A DNA stretch of 64,000 nucleotides from Ustilaginoidea virens (GCF_000687475.1 NC_057321.1:2170001-2234000), one strand, 5' to 3'; shown: positions 22,505-33,668, numbered from the stretch's first letter. The notes: generated by a model not told the origin, from the sequence alone. Program-made: numbers and translations.

Positions 22505-22885
22505 TTTCAGCAGTGTCGAGTTGATGTAAGCGAGGTTGTTGTCGAGTTGATGTGAGCGAGGTCGTTGTCGAGTTTGGTGTGAGCGAGGTTGTTGTCGAGT
22601 TGATATAGGCGAGGTTATTATCGAATTGATGTGAGTGAGGTTGTTATTAAGTTGATGTAAGCGAGGATATTGTTGAGTTAATATAAGTAAGGTTATTGTT
22701 TAGTTAATGTGAGTGAGGTTGTTATTAAGTTGATGTAAGCGAGGATATTGTCAAGTTGATATGAGTAAGGTTATTGTTTAGTTAAGGTGAGTGAGGTTGT
22801 TATTAAGTTGATGTAAGCGAGGATATTGTCAGGTTAATATGAGTAAGGTTATTGTTTAGTTAATGTGAGCGAGGTTGTTGTCGCG
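22505..22885 (+). repeat. degenerate minisatellite, unit about 26-27 bp
   Basis: About 14 units of the form GAGTTGATGTGAGCGAGG plus TTGTTGTC. Units diverge mainly by transitions (GTCGAG to ATTAAG, GAGCGAG to AAGCGAG), and AT content rises in the middle of the array. Confidence 0.85.
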
Positions 22886-23547
22886 CTTCAGGGTGAATAA
22901 GCCTGCCAAGTGAGGCAAAGGTTTGCCAAAGGAGACGGAGGTTGAGCTTAATTCCCATAAACTTTGGGGAATTTCCCCGGAGATGAGCTTCATCGAATTA
23001 CGGTTCGTACTTGCAGCTTTACTGCCCCCGCCCACTTGGGCTGGCTGGGCCCTCGAGTCAAAAGACAAAGCTCGCCATAACACAGCAGAGCTTGCAAAGG
23101 GCGTGCATTGCATGCATGCGGCGCTACCAGCCATCGGGGGCATGGAATAGGAGATATCCGAACGGAGGCGCTTTCGGGGAGCCAGCCCTTGCATGAGCAA
23201 GTCAGAGAGCGAGGCCATGGACGGGATCGCCTTCAAGTGAGACAGGTGCTGTCGCCGAAGGAGCTGACAAGGTCGACCAGGCATTTACTGGGAGCATGGC
23301 GGCTGCGACGCAAATCCAGGAGATGCATCAATCATTCGCGGCAAGGATGCGCGGATTGCAGCAATTACGGAGTAATGCAGGCCAAAAGATGCATCCGGGC
23401 GTTGTATCACGAGGCAGCGACGGCGATGACGCAGACATGTCATCCTTTTCCCGCCTCTTGTCGTCAAAAACGAATCAGCGAGGCCTCGTCAAGGACGGCT
23501 CCGACAATGTGACGAGACAAGGTGTCTCACCGAGTGCGGGGGACGGC

Positions 23548-23592
<45 letters not shown>

Positions 23593-24294
23593 GTGATGCA
23601 CCCCCTCGAATACGAACGTATGCAGGCTACAAACCGCTCCGAAAGATGGCTTTGCCCTGTCCCTCGCAGAGTTGGTGGCTCGGTTTTGGCGTTGGCAGCC
23701 TGCGAGACGCTGCAAGAGCATGCACGGGTCGACGCCCGTGAGAGAATCAAGAGAAGAAGAAGCGCAGCGGCGATGCAGCGATGCAGCAGCGCTGCTGAGA
23801 GTAAGCCCCATCGATTCCGGGTGCAGGGCAAAGAGCTCCCATCCGGGAGAGGCCTGTAGACGCCCGTGAAGCCGAATCCGGAGCCCGTGTCACGGCCAAC
23901 AGGGTGGCCCAGGCCTCGGATCAGCAAGTCGTCGGGTGTCATGGCCTTTAAAGAGGGCAGGCATCTACCTGGCCATGACTCTGCATCCGGGGTCAAGTCT
24001 GAGTCGGGGTGGGCTCGATGTCGTCTTGCGGTTTGCATCCATGTTTGGGCAGAAGAGCGCCGCATCGCGAGATTTTACGACGTTTAGCGTCGCGTCCGAG
24101 GCGAGGCACAAGGAGAGTTTGTCAGGACGAGAAGCAGAGGAACTGATGGCTGGGATCAAACGGATCAAAGCCGTGAATCTCTCTCCGATGCTGGCTGGTG
24201 GGGGGGGAAAGAGCTGCCAGAGCTTGTGCCTTCCACTTGCAGCTTCGCGCGCATCCGCAATCTGATTGGACTAGAGTTAACATTACCTACAGAG

Positions 24295-24352
24295 GCTACA
24301 GGTACCTTACCTAGGAGGTAGGTAGGTTAGGTACCTAAGGTAGGTACCTAAG
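24295..24352. repeat. TAGGTACCTA-rich short repeat cluster
   Basis: Alternating TACCT, AGGTA and TAAGG blocks form overlapping small palindromes. Similar clusters lie near 12180-12450 and 55668-55955. Confidence 0.7.
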
Positions 24353-24659
24353 GCATTCCATTTACATGGGAAAATGCACAAAGAGGTGTTGACAATTTGT
24401 ATTCCCGTGGCGAGACCGTGGAGACTCTAGCAAGTCTCTTGGAATACGGAAAATATATGCTTAGATATGTGTAGGACTATATGCTGCTTCGCAGTAAAAC
24501 ATCATATATTTGCTGTGCGTCTATCTATATACCCTGAAAGAAAAGTCACCGTGTACAGAATGAACATAACATGGAGAGGTTCCCGCTTTTTGTTTTCCCT
24601 GCATGTGGTGAATGTGTACTCCGTACGCCATGACAGATATCTCAAGAGGTCCAATCTCT

Positions 24660-25211
24660 TTATATGAGAGTTACGTCAAACAAGTCGTTATGTGATGGGC
24701 TCTCGCTCGTGAGAGGACACAACTTGCCACGGAAGGCCACGCCGCACAAGTGAATGTCCGGGGTAACAGCGTATATTGTTGTAAAGCCGCTCAGGGGCTG
24801 ACCCTTTTCATCTTTGCGGAAGGGCAGATTGCTAATAGGGTTGATGGGGAACGCATAGAGCTTGACGTTTTTCCCATTGCATTTCTTGTTGGCGAATTTC
24901 GTCTTGGTAGTCATGCGCTTCGGCCACCCGCTGATGCCGGGCCGGTCACCTGCCGCAGCCTGTTCCAGGGCGAACAGCTTGGTGACCTTGACGGTTGCTC
25001 TCTTGTTATTAACAGGCAGTGTGCAGCTGAACGTCTGCGAGTACGACTCACGTTAGCTTGGGACTACGCGGTGTGGAAGCAAGCGCAGCAAGACTCAACA
25101 TGCATCATAAGGGTAAACACGGCGGTCGAGGGCGTTTTGAGCGTCGACAGGGGTAGCAAAAGCCGGCACGTTGAGCAAGGCGGCGGAGGCGAGAATAGCG
25201 GGCAACCTCAT
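24660..25211 (-). CDS. small secreted RNase T1-like protein, paralogue A
   Basis: Candidate secreted effector; function unproven. Exon 1 is 25119-25211 and exon 2 is 24660-25034, giving 155 residues; the acceptor CTCGCAG is clear but the donor (GTTTAC at 25118) is weak. The signal peptide MRLPAILASAALLNVPAFA is nearly the same as in paralogue B. The mature part has four Cys (FSC, KKC, LCG, LC) and a T1-like frame: SGWPKR, then YAFPIN, then FTTIYAV. At the positions of RNase T1 His40, Glu58, Arg77 and His92 it shows K, A, T and C, so ribonuclease activity is unlikely. Promoter, signal peptide and downstream flank are shared with paralogue B about 2 kb away. Confidence 0.7.
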
Positions 25212-25430
25212 GGCGACTGTTGAAAAGAATGGCAAGACTTGCTGTGGTAAGCTGTGATGAGCTGTGGTAGACCGGTGATGCCAAGCCGATAAACGACGGA
25301 TGTTGTGATGTACACAGAAGTTTGCCTTTGAGGCGCGAGACACGCCCTTATACGTGTATTCGCCAGATGCCCCTTCACCAAGTGGATATCCCAACGAGTC
25401 ATTTTGCATATAGAAATCTAACGGGTCTCT
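25212..25430 (-). promoter_or_regulatory. promoter and 5' UTR of RNase-like paralogue A
   Basis: On the minus strand a TATA-like CGTATAAGGG (about 25346-25357) lies about 140 bp upstream of the ATG, preceded by GGCATCTGGCGAATAC. Both blocks and the CACAGCT repeats near the ATG match paralogue B. Confidence 0.6.
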
Positions 25431-25870
25431 TCATGTACGAAAAAGTACACGTGGAAAAGTGTAGCTCCTGCAGCGTGTTGCCTGGCTATACGAACACAAG
25501 ACGCCTTTATAATCCACGCCGCACAAGTAGACACGATCCTCCCCGGCAGCGTATATTGTTTCATGCCTAGTGGGTGGTGGCTGAAACCTGGAACTCTTCT
25601 CAAGCGGGACACAGCTGCCGGGGTAAAATGGGGAATGAACAAGGTTTTGGCCCCTGGCGCTATCGCAAGGGGGTTTCCCGGATTCCCGTTTAGGGTTACA
25701 TTTGTAGCGTGATGGCTGCCGGCCCTTACCACGGCCATCTAACCCACCTGCTTGGGCCTGGGCCGGCCTCGGCGAGCGCGCTAAAGACCTTGGCCAGTTT
25801 TTGCTCCCCGTGAATACCTATGCGGGGGGACTGGTGATGCCAAGGCCCGAGAAACGATGGTGTTGCGATG
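25431..25870 (-). pseudogene. third RNase T1-like paralogue (C), 5' exon deleted and frameshifted
   Basis: Exon-2 homology is clear at the C-terminus (ETIYAAGEDRVYLCGVDYKG) and weaker upstream (AKVFSALAEAGPGPSRW in another frame). The 5' UTR-like sequence CCATCGTTTCTCGGGCCTTG (minus strand, about 25834-25856) runs directly into exon-2 sequence. The signal-peptide exon and the intron found in A and B are missing, consistent with one deletion. A frameshift near 25745 separates the two exon-2 parts. Without a signal peptide it should not be secreted. Confidence 0.65.
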
Positions 25871-26633
25871 GATAGAGACGTTGCCCTTTGAGGGCGCGAA
25901 CGAGATAGGTCCTTTTAAGTAGTATTCGGCAGATGCCGCTTGATCAAAGCCGTGCCATTGTATTCCGGAAAGTCAATCATTCCGCGCATAGAAATATATG
26001 CTTAGCTTAGATAGGTAGGCTACACATAGGACTAGTTGCTGCTGCGGCGTAGTTAGGAATCCGTTGCTGTGCGTTTACATACACTTTTGAGAGACACAGA
26101 GAGGTAGTACGCCTTCTGTCGCACCATACTCTTTAAGAGATACAGAGAGGTATTGACGCCTTATGCGGCACCATGTATATTGGCTTTACTAGCAGTGCCG
26201 CTTTTAGCGCCACTCCCTATCTCCTTTGTTTCGACGATGGGAGCGCAAAGGCCACGTAAGACTTGGGCACAATTCTTCCCTTTACGGGCATTGGCTTAAC
26301 TTTGCTTTGTTTCATTTGCTTTATTCCATTTGTATGATACAGAGCATGACATGTAGTGACACAATTCGCCCTTCATTGGATAGTAATCAAGGTCTCTTAT
26401 GAGCATCCTTCGCTAGTGAGTCCCGTTCCTTTCCTCCTTACATAGTCCATTTAACATATTTACTCCATGCAAATTCGCAGCCGCCCTAGGGCTAGTCCTT
26501 TATCTTTAAGTAGGCTCTCCTAACTAAGGTTATTATAATCAAGTGCATATAGACCCTAAACGCAAGCATTATACAACATTAGAATAGAGGGTTATGCTGC
26601 ATCAAGGCAGGCCGCACACCGCGATAGTCTCTT
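25871..26633. other. AT-richer spacer with duplicated downstream flank
   Basis: Contains the promoter-like core of paralogue C (TTCGGCAGATGCCGCTT, 25932-25948). The segment at about 25990-26100 (AAATATATGCTTAG, GTTGCTGTGCGT) is homologous to 24445-24545 downstream of paralogue A, so flanks were duplicated with the genes. No gene is seen. Confidence 0.55.
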
Positions 26634-27173
26634 CTAGCTCCTGCTGCGTTTATTCAAGGTACACAAGGCGGTACCGTATCCCACGCCGCAGAAGTGAAGC
26701 TTCCTTCCCTTCTTCGTCTCCACAGCGGTGTATATTGTCTTAAATGGGGTGTCTGGCTGATTCTTTTCATTCTTGTGAAAGGGTTTGCCGTTAGAATAAA
26801 GGGGGTACTGCAAAAGTTCGACGTGCAACTTGTCGCAGGTGCTATCCTCGAATTCCCATTTAGGGTTGTACTTCTTTGGATACCCGCTGACGCCAGCCGC
26901 ATCTATACCACCTACTGCAGCCTGGACTTTGGCGAGCACACTGCTGATTCTGACGGTAGTCATCTTCCCATCAGCAGCACGGACCGAGCAACTGTAATAA
27001 GACTAGAAGGGTACGTTAGCTTAAGAACACGCGGTTTTAAGCAATCGCCGCAAAGCTTGACATACTTTACCAGGAGCACTATCGAGGCTAGCGACGTTTT
27101 GAGCGTCGACGGGGGTAGCAAAAGCTGGGGCGCTGAGCAAGGCAACGGAGGCAAGAATAGCGGGCAACTTCAT
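26634..27173 (-). CDS. small secreted RNase T1-like protein, paralogue B
   Basis: Best-preserved member of the trio. Exon 1 is 27066-27173 and exon 2 is 26634-27002; the 63-nt intron has donor GTATGT and acceptor TTCTAG, phase 0. The product is 158 residues. The signal peptide is MKLPAILASVALLSAPAFA. The mature region shows the T1 pattern SGYPKKYNPKWEF, then ELLQYPLYSNGKPF, then TPFKTIYTAV. Aligned to RNase T1, His40, Glu58, Arg77 and His92 become K, Q, K and C, while the structural Tyr/Pro/Gly positions remain. Four Cys could form two disulphides. Catalytically dead RNase-like secreted proteins are known among powdery-mildew effectors (RALPH), and this may be an independent case. Fold assignment is by eye. 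Confidence 0.78.
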
Positions 27174-30100
27174 GGTGACTGTTTAAAGAGTGGCAAAATT
27201 TGCTGCGATAAGCTATGTGAGCTGTGGTGAGCTGTGGTAGACTGGTGGTGCCAAGACGAGAAACGATGGTGCTGTGATGGATAAAGAAAGACGCTGCATT
27301 TGAGGTGCGAGGATGGGCCCTCATATATTCGCCAGATGGCGCTTGTTGCCGAGAATGGCAGGACGTGGGAATGCCGGACAGATTGGTTCGCTAACTAGTT
27401 GTATTCGTGCTTGTTTCACATTCTGGCAGGACGGACCGGGCTGTCCGTGTCCGGTCCGAGTCTGGGGGAGCCGGTCACGAAGTCACGGCCTAGGCCCTGG
27501 ACTCGCCCGACTCGGACGTCGAGAGGCGACTCAGGTCCTGGTGGCTTGGAAAAATCACGAAACGGCCCCGTTGCTCGATCCGGATCCTACCAACCCGCAC
27601 TTGGTTGTGAGTAACGGCACGAACACGTGGGAGCGGGCCCTAGCGGGATACGTAAACGAGCAGCACCGACCGACCAGGCCCCAAAACAGAACAGAGGCCT
27701 CTCCCTATATATGTACCTGCATGCAAAGAGGCTTTGCTGACGATGGGCGACAAGGACACGGCCCCCGGCACTGCAGCAGCCACCGACATGCACCGGCATG
27801 CACGAATCGTATTGCTGGTGGTTACTCCTGGATGTACGGAGTGCGCTATTCGACGAGACCCTGCGTAGAATGCAACAGGCCCCTAAGTTGACCTATGTTG
27901 AAAAAGATTGTCGTGGGCAGGTCGGCAGTCCGTTGTGGGGCCTGGGAATGGTCGGTGCTGCTCGTTTACGTATGCCGCGTTCAAGGGCTCCTGGTCGAGG
28001 CTCGTCGGGATCGGCACCTCCGCGATGCTTCTCGGCATGTTTCGGGGGGTAATTCCTGTGACAGGAACGCGCTTGAACTGCTGGCGTCCATGGCCACGTT
28101 CCATTGGCCATTCGGTTGTGCCTGAGAGGAACCCCATGCGGCTAAGCAGGAGGGTCCCTGCCAAGGATCCCCGCTAAAGGACTGCGTCTGCTTTTACATA
28201 GATCTGGCCAGACCTTGGCATGATTACTCATGCCGTATTCCATTTCTCTGACTCACCAGACATCTTGGAGCCTTTTCAAGCCTCGGGTCCCGTAACAAGC
28301 TAGTTGCGGCGTTTTCACGTCGACTGCTGGTCCTCTTGTAGTATATTGCGACGAGGTTGTAGTTGGCAGTGCTGCTGATTGCCAGTCATCCGCATCGAGG
28401 TGAAGCCATCATGTTACCAAATGTTACCAAGCATGATGAAATCGTTGTCAAGCAGGATGCTGCGTGGCTGACCGATCAATTAGCGGCCTGAAATGGAGAA
28501 TGTAGCTTGGCACCGCTTTTTCTACGTAGAGGAACCTCGTTGATTTCCTGCCCTTTCTTACCTCGCGTAATGTGCATGATACTCATGTATTGCATCGCTG
28601 ATGCCGAGACGAAGTCGCAAGGTGAACTTGTTGATGTCCTGCTACACCTGGTTTCGACGTGCCCAATGGGATGCACTGATGCAGCCTGGCCGCACGCGAC
28701 TTTCTCCGGGTCACCTGAGCTCAGGGCTTGCTGACCTGGCGCCCTCCGGTACGGATTCGGGAGAACGAACCTCCGCAGCGCAGGGCCCACCTGAATAACC
28801 GCAGGACACTCGTGATGGTGCAGGGGAAAGAAATGACTTCGCTGCCCGCATCCACCGACTGTCGGCTTGTCAGGCTGGACGCTGGACCTTTTGCGAGCGT
28901 CCCCCCTCCGTCTTTCCCCGTCGACGGCCGCACTAACATCGGATCAAGGAGGTGGGTGCTGCGATTGTCATGGACTTCAGGGCCACGAGCGGGTCCCGCC
29001 TTCGAGTGGCGGTTTGGCGACGCGCCCTGCCAGATGGGCCGAGATGAATGGCATGCCCACAACGACGCGGGCCCCTGGGCCAAGGCGGATGCCCCGGCAT
29101 GCTCGTCTCGCCACTCGCGGCTCGTTTGAGCCAAGGCAAAGGGGCTTCTAGATCGGAAACAAGAGGTTATGCGCAGACCCGGTGCGCGCCAAGCCTCGGC
29201 ACATCAGCCCGCCCTGCTTACGGCCCCAAGCCTCCACCAACGAACGGTCTTCGGCCCAACGGCGGCCATAGCGAGGGACTTTTGACTCTGTTGTCTTTTT
29301 CATCCGCCTCTCGTCTCTGCTTCGTTCTCGAAAAGAGCCGTACGGACTGCACGACAACGGGCGCCGTGGCATGCATGCTGACCATCAGGTCTCGGCAGCC
29401 GGCCCCGACCATGGCAGAAGCTTCAGCTTCCTCTACAAAGGCACAGGCTCAAGCAAGCTGCCCAGGAAGCGCTCAGCCCTTTCAAGGACTTTCCTGACAG
29501 CTAGCGTATCGGGGCCTCGGTCTGCAGGTTGAAAATCAGAGCGGCGTAGATGGGGCCGCCAAACCCCCATCACAACTGTTGCGGCGCCGTGGCGCTGCTA
29601 GCTGGTGACCGACAACCTCCAGCTCCTCTCAGTGCTCCAACACGGGATTTTGCCGCAGACAGCAACGGCACCGTGCAGAGATGGTGGCCCCTCTTCAAAG
29701 TTCCGACAAGTCCGTTCTATTTCAGGGCGGCGCGGGTGCGCTGGCGCGCGAGGGCCCCAAACTCGCTGCATGCCTACCGGTCAAATACTCCCTCCGTCCG
29801 TGGCTCCCCAGCGTCTCCGCAGCATTCCACGCCGTCGTGACTTGTTGTTGTTTGACCGGCTGTTGCGCGCTGGCTGACCGGCTTGTTTTCTCGCCCTCTT
29901 TTACCCTCGTCTTTTACGAGTGGACTACCACCTGCTTTGTGTGTTGGGGAAGGCATCTTTTTCCTTGCGCGTGCTTTCGCTTTTCCCGGCAGGTAGTGAC
30001 GGAGCCTTGCTGCTTTCTTTTCTGCTGCCTCCCACAGTCGTTTGTCAATTTATTACTGCTGTCGCGCTACTATTTCCGAACTCGTGTGTCGGATCAAAAG

Positions 30101-30266
30101 TAGCAATCTGCCGTTGCTGGCACTGGCGATTCTCCCGATCCGACGGCAATAGAAACATCGCGCGACAAGGGTTCCAGCTCTTGAACTTTGGACCTTCCTT
30201 CGTTTTCATTTTTTTCCCCTTCTTTTTTTCCTTCCCCCCCCCTAAACAACGGCAGCGGGCTTGGAC
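27174..30266. other. 3.1-kb intergenic region
   Basis: The left part carries the promoter of paralogue B (minus-strand TATATGAGGG near 27317-27326) and a 45-bp inverted repeat (27629-27672 and 27937-27982). The right part (about 29900-30266) is the pyrimidine-rich promoter/leader of the GH72 gene. Open frames between 28500 and 29500 overlap on both strands without family features. No gene is supported. Confidence 0.5.
27629..27982. repeat. inverted repeat, arms about 45 bp
   Basis: The right arm at 27937 reads GGGGCCTGGGAATGGTCGGT then GCTGCTCGTTTACGTAT. The reverse complement of the left arm reads GGGGCCTGGTCGGTCGGTGC then TGCTCGTTTACGTAT. The loop is about 265 bp. It may be a remnant of a transposon end or MITE; no target-site duplication was identified. 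Confidence 0.6.
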
Positions 30267-32053
30267 ATGACCGTTTCCGCCTGGTCGTTGTCGCTTTTGG
30301 CTCTGGCAGGCAGTGCGGTTGGCGCTGACCTGCCATCCATTGTGATGAAGGTGCGCGCCTTGCCAGCATGCGAATGGATGCCCAACCCCCGACTGACACG
30401 CATCACACAGGGCTCCAAGTTCTTCTACCCCAACGGAACGCAGTTCTTCATCAAGGGAATCGCCTACCAGCAGGCATTCGGTGCCGCCGGCTCCGCGTCC
30501 TCCAACACCAGCTATGTCGACCCGCTGGCCGACCCCGACCGCTGCCAAGCCGACGTTCCCAACCTGGCCGCCCTCAAGACCAACGTCATCCGAGTCTACG
30601 CCATCGACCCCACCAAAGACCACTCGGCGTGCATGAAGCTCCTCAACGACAACGGCATCTACGTCGTCGCCGATCTCGGGGAGCCCAGCCTCTCCATCAA
30701 CCGCAACGATCCGCTCTGGAACACCCAGCTCTACGCGCGGTATCAGCAGGTCGTCGACGAGCTGGCCAAGTACTCCAACGTCATTGGCTTCTTTGCCGGC
30801 AACGAGGTCAGCAACGAAAACAGCAACACCGGGGCCTCGGCCTACGTCAAGGCGGCCGCGCGCGATACCAAGGCCTACATCAAGGCCAAGAAGAACCGCT
30901 GGATGGGAGTCGGCTACGCGGCCAACGACGACAAGCCCATCCGCGACCAGATTGCCAGCTACTTCAACTGCGGCCCGGCCGAGGACTCGATCGATTTCTT
31001 TGGGTACAACATTTACTCGTGGTGCGGCGACAGCAGCTTCGAGGCCTCTGGCTACGACCGCTTGGTTGAGTTTTTCAAGGACTACTCGGTGCCCGTCTTC
31101 TTTGCCGAGTACGGGTGCAACCTGCCCAGCGGGGCGGCGAACCGTGTCTTTGACGAGACGACAGCTCTGTACGGCGACAACATGACGGGGGTCGTCAGCG
31201 GAGGGATCGTGTATGAGTATTTCCAAGAGGTCAACGACTACGGTGAGTTTTGTCTTGACATGCTCTACAAGTCTGTTGTTGTTGCAGCAGAGGCTATGGA
31301 ATGCGATGCGGTGCCCTGCCAGAATCAAACAATTGGCTGACTTTACTTCTTTTTTTTTGTTGTCCTTGCTCATCAGGCTTGGTCCAGATCGGCAGCGGCG
31401 GCTCCGTCACCAAGATGAAGGACTTTGCCGCGCTGCAGAGCAAGATTGGCGCCGTCAACCCCAAGGGCGTCGACATGTCGTCGTACAACCCGACCAACAA
31501 GGCCATGGACTGCCCCGCCGTCGGCTCATCCTGGGCGGCCAGCGCGAAGCTGCCGCCGACGCCCAACGACTCGGCGTGCAGCTGCATGGTGCAGGCGGCC
31601 TCGTGCGTCCCCGCGAGCGGGCTCAACGCCACCGTCTACGGCGACATTTTCGGCTACATCTGCGGCAAGGACGCGTCGCTGTGCTCGGGCATCGCGGCCA
31701 ACTCGACGACGGGCACGTACGGCGCATACAGCATGTGCACGAGCCAGCAGAAGCTCGTCTACGCCCTCGACGCCTACGCCAAGAAGGTCGGCAAGGGCGG
31801 GTGCGACTTTGGCGGCCAGGCCAAGACGCAGTCGGCCAGCGGCTCGCAGGGCAGCTGCACCAAGCTGGCGCCCTCGAGCGGAGTGAACTCGACCGTGGTC
31901 GGCGGCGGCGGCGGCGGCGGCGGCGGCAGCGGCAACGGCACCGACAGCGGCAGTTTTGCCGTGCTCGGGGCGTCTCTGACGCGTGTGGGAAGCTCGGCCG
32001 TTGGCTTGTACCTGGTTGCTGCCGTGTTTGGTGCGGCCGCGGCGGCCTTGTAG
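30267..32053 (+). CDS. 1,3-beta-glucanosyltransferase, GH72 with X8/CBM43 module, GPI-anchored
   Basis: Elongates and remodels cell-wall beta-1,3-glucan at the plasma-membrane face. Exons are 30267-30350, 30411-31242 and 31377-32053; 530 residues. The first 60-nt intron is in frame but interrupts the family start [15 protein letters not shown], so it is spliced. The signal peptide is [20 protein letters not shown]. Catalytic Glu residues are in [10 protein letters not shown] (about 160) and [10 protein letters not shown] (about 261). A Cys-rich X8 module (about 352-450) follows, placing it in the GAS1/GEL X8-containing subfamily. A Gly/Ser linker and a hydrophobic C-terminus ([14 protein letters not shown]) indicate a GPI anchor. 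The 5' leader is pyrimidine-rich. Confidence 0.96.
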
Positions 32054-33668
32054 GTTCGGGGGGGGGGGGGGGCAGTTTTGATTTTTCTTTTCCCCCTTAT
32101 TCTTTTTATTGTCTATACTGTCCTTGTCAAAGGTGCTCGCGCAGCGGAGGATAGGACGACGTGGCAAGGCGGAACGGGCGAGCTGCGCGCTTGCCGCGCT
32201 TGGCAGACGATGTTGCTGCCTCTCGCCGGGGATTTGGGATGAGGGAGCGGGCGAAGACGAGCGGTGCATCGGTCGAGTGATTTTTTCACAGCGTCGGGAA
32301 TGATATCCGTTGCCGTTGCCTGTTGCCTGTTGCCTTTATACTGCATGCTGCACATCGCCATGCCCGCTGCATGAGCTTCCAGGTGCGCACGTGACAATGA
32401 GAAGCTTGCTCGCGGGGTTGCAGACGCCCCGTGCACCGTCACGCATCCCCCGTGCTGCCGGCGATACCCGCCCCCGGCCAGCTGCCTTCTATCCTCAGGC
32501 CCTCGTCCGCTCCGCACCACAGCCGTCAAGACGCCACGCCGCCGACTGGTTACGTGCCCAGCCGTGCGTGATTCACCTTGGCCGCCACCCCCCTCCTCCT
32601 CGGCAGACGACGCGCCCGGCGCCCTTGCTGCCAGACTACATACATACCTAGCCGGCCCCAAGGCCCCAAGCAGGTTTTCCAGACCCGCCCCGCGCGCCTT
32701 GTGACTGCGGGGGGGGGGGAGCAACAGTAGCAACAGTCGAAGACGACGGGCTGGGGGCCAGCAGCGGCGGGCGCGCACGGACCATGCACGCTGTACGTGG
32801 CACGCTCGATTCGAGGGGTGGGGCCCGGCCGGTTCGGGTGCCTGCGCAGACTTGCATTACCGGTTGGCCCTTTTTTTTAATGTTCCCTTCTTTTTTTTTC
32901 TTTCCACCTTTTCCACCCTTTTTTTTTTTTTTTTTTTCCCTTGGTCGGTTCCGTCTTTCTGGGCCTGCGGGGGGGCGGGCTTTCCTCCCTCGAAGTCGGG
33001 TCGGCGATTGCTAGCCGCCCCCTTGGAGTTTTGAGCGGCCCACCGCACCCAGACGCGCAAAAAGCGTGGCCCTGCGCACAAGGAAACCCCACCCCCACCC
33101 CCTCCCTTTATTCCCCACGCAGGCAGGCAGGCGATTTGACGATAAAAACCCCCTCTCGTCCGCCCGCCAGGCGTCGAGCCGAGGTGCCCCCACGCAAAAG
33201 GCAGGCGCGTTCGATTTGCACAACGTGCAGCGCCCCCCACCACCACCACCACCCGGACCGAAACAAACTTCCCAATTCCTCCTGCCCAACCTCCCGCGGG
33301 GCACACCTAGGCGCCGTCGTGACGTCCCTCCGACATGATAATACCAATCATTACAATAATAACCTGAAAATATATATGTATATATATATATATATAACCT
33401 AGAAAAAGAAAAAGAAACAGAAACAGAAAAAGCAAAGCAAAGCAAAGCAAAGCAAAGCAAAGCAAAGCAAAGCAAAGCAAAGCAAAGCAAAGCAAAGCAA
33501 AGCAAAGCAAAGCAAAGCAAAGCAAAGCAAAGCAAAGCAAAGCAAAGCAAAGCAAAGCAAAGCAAAGCAAAGCAAAGCAAAGCAAAGCAAAGCAAAGCAA
33601 AGCAAAGAAACTCCAAAGCAACAGCAAGAGAAAAACCGGCGGGCTGGCGACAAAGAAAACGTGCCCCG
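32054..33668. other. intergenic region with homopolymer and pentamer repeats
   Basis: G run after the GH72 stop (32058-32072), T tracts (32890-32940), (CCA)n near 33236-33253, a (TA)n tract (33370-33396) and 35 perfect AAAGC units (33429-33603). No gene is supported. Confidence 0.6.
33429..33603 (+). repeat. (AAAGC)35 pentanucleotide microsatellite
   Basis: 175 bp of perfect AAAGC units with no interruption, ending 65 bp before the ATG of the small ORF at 33669. Shorter AAAGC runs occur near 5373-5398. Confidence 0.97.

Larger units (their letters stand above)
22484..24659. other. 2.2-kb repeat-rich intergenic region
   Basis: Contains a degraded minisatellite (22505-22885), a (GCA)n tract (23548-23591) and a TAGGTACCTA-rich cluster (24295-24352). 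Open frames across the GCA tract exist on both strands but have no family features. I see no supported gene. Confidence 0.55.

Noticed and set aside
23475..24065. PolyAla/polyGln open frames over a (GCA)n tract
   Set aside because: Both strands are open, there is no conserved segment and no credible start context.
30045..31373. Minus-strand 442-residue open frame
   Set aside because: Antisense shadow of the GH72 gene, whose plus-strand product has all family motifs.
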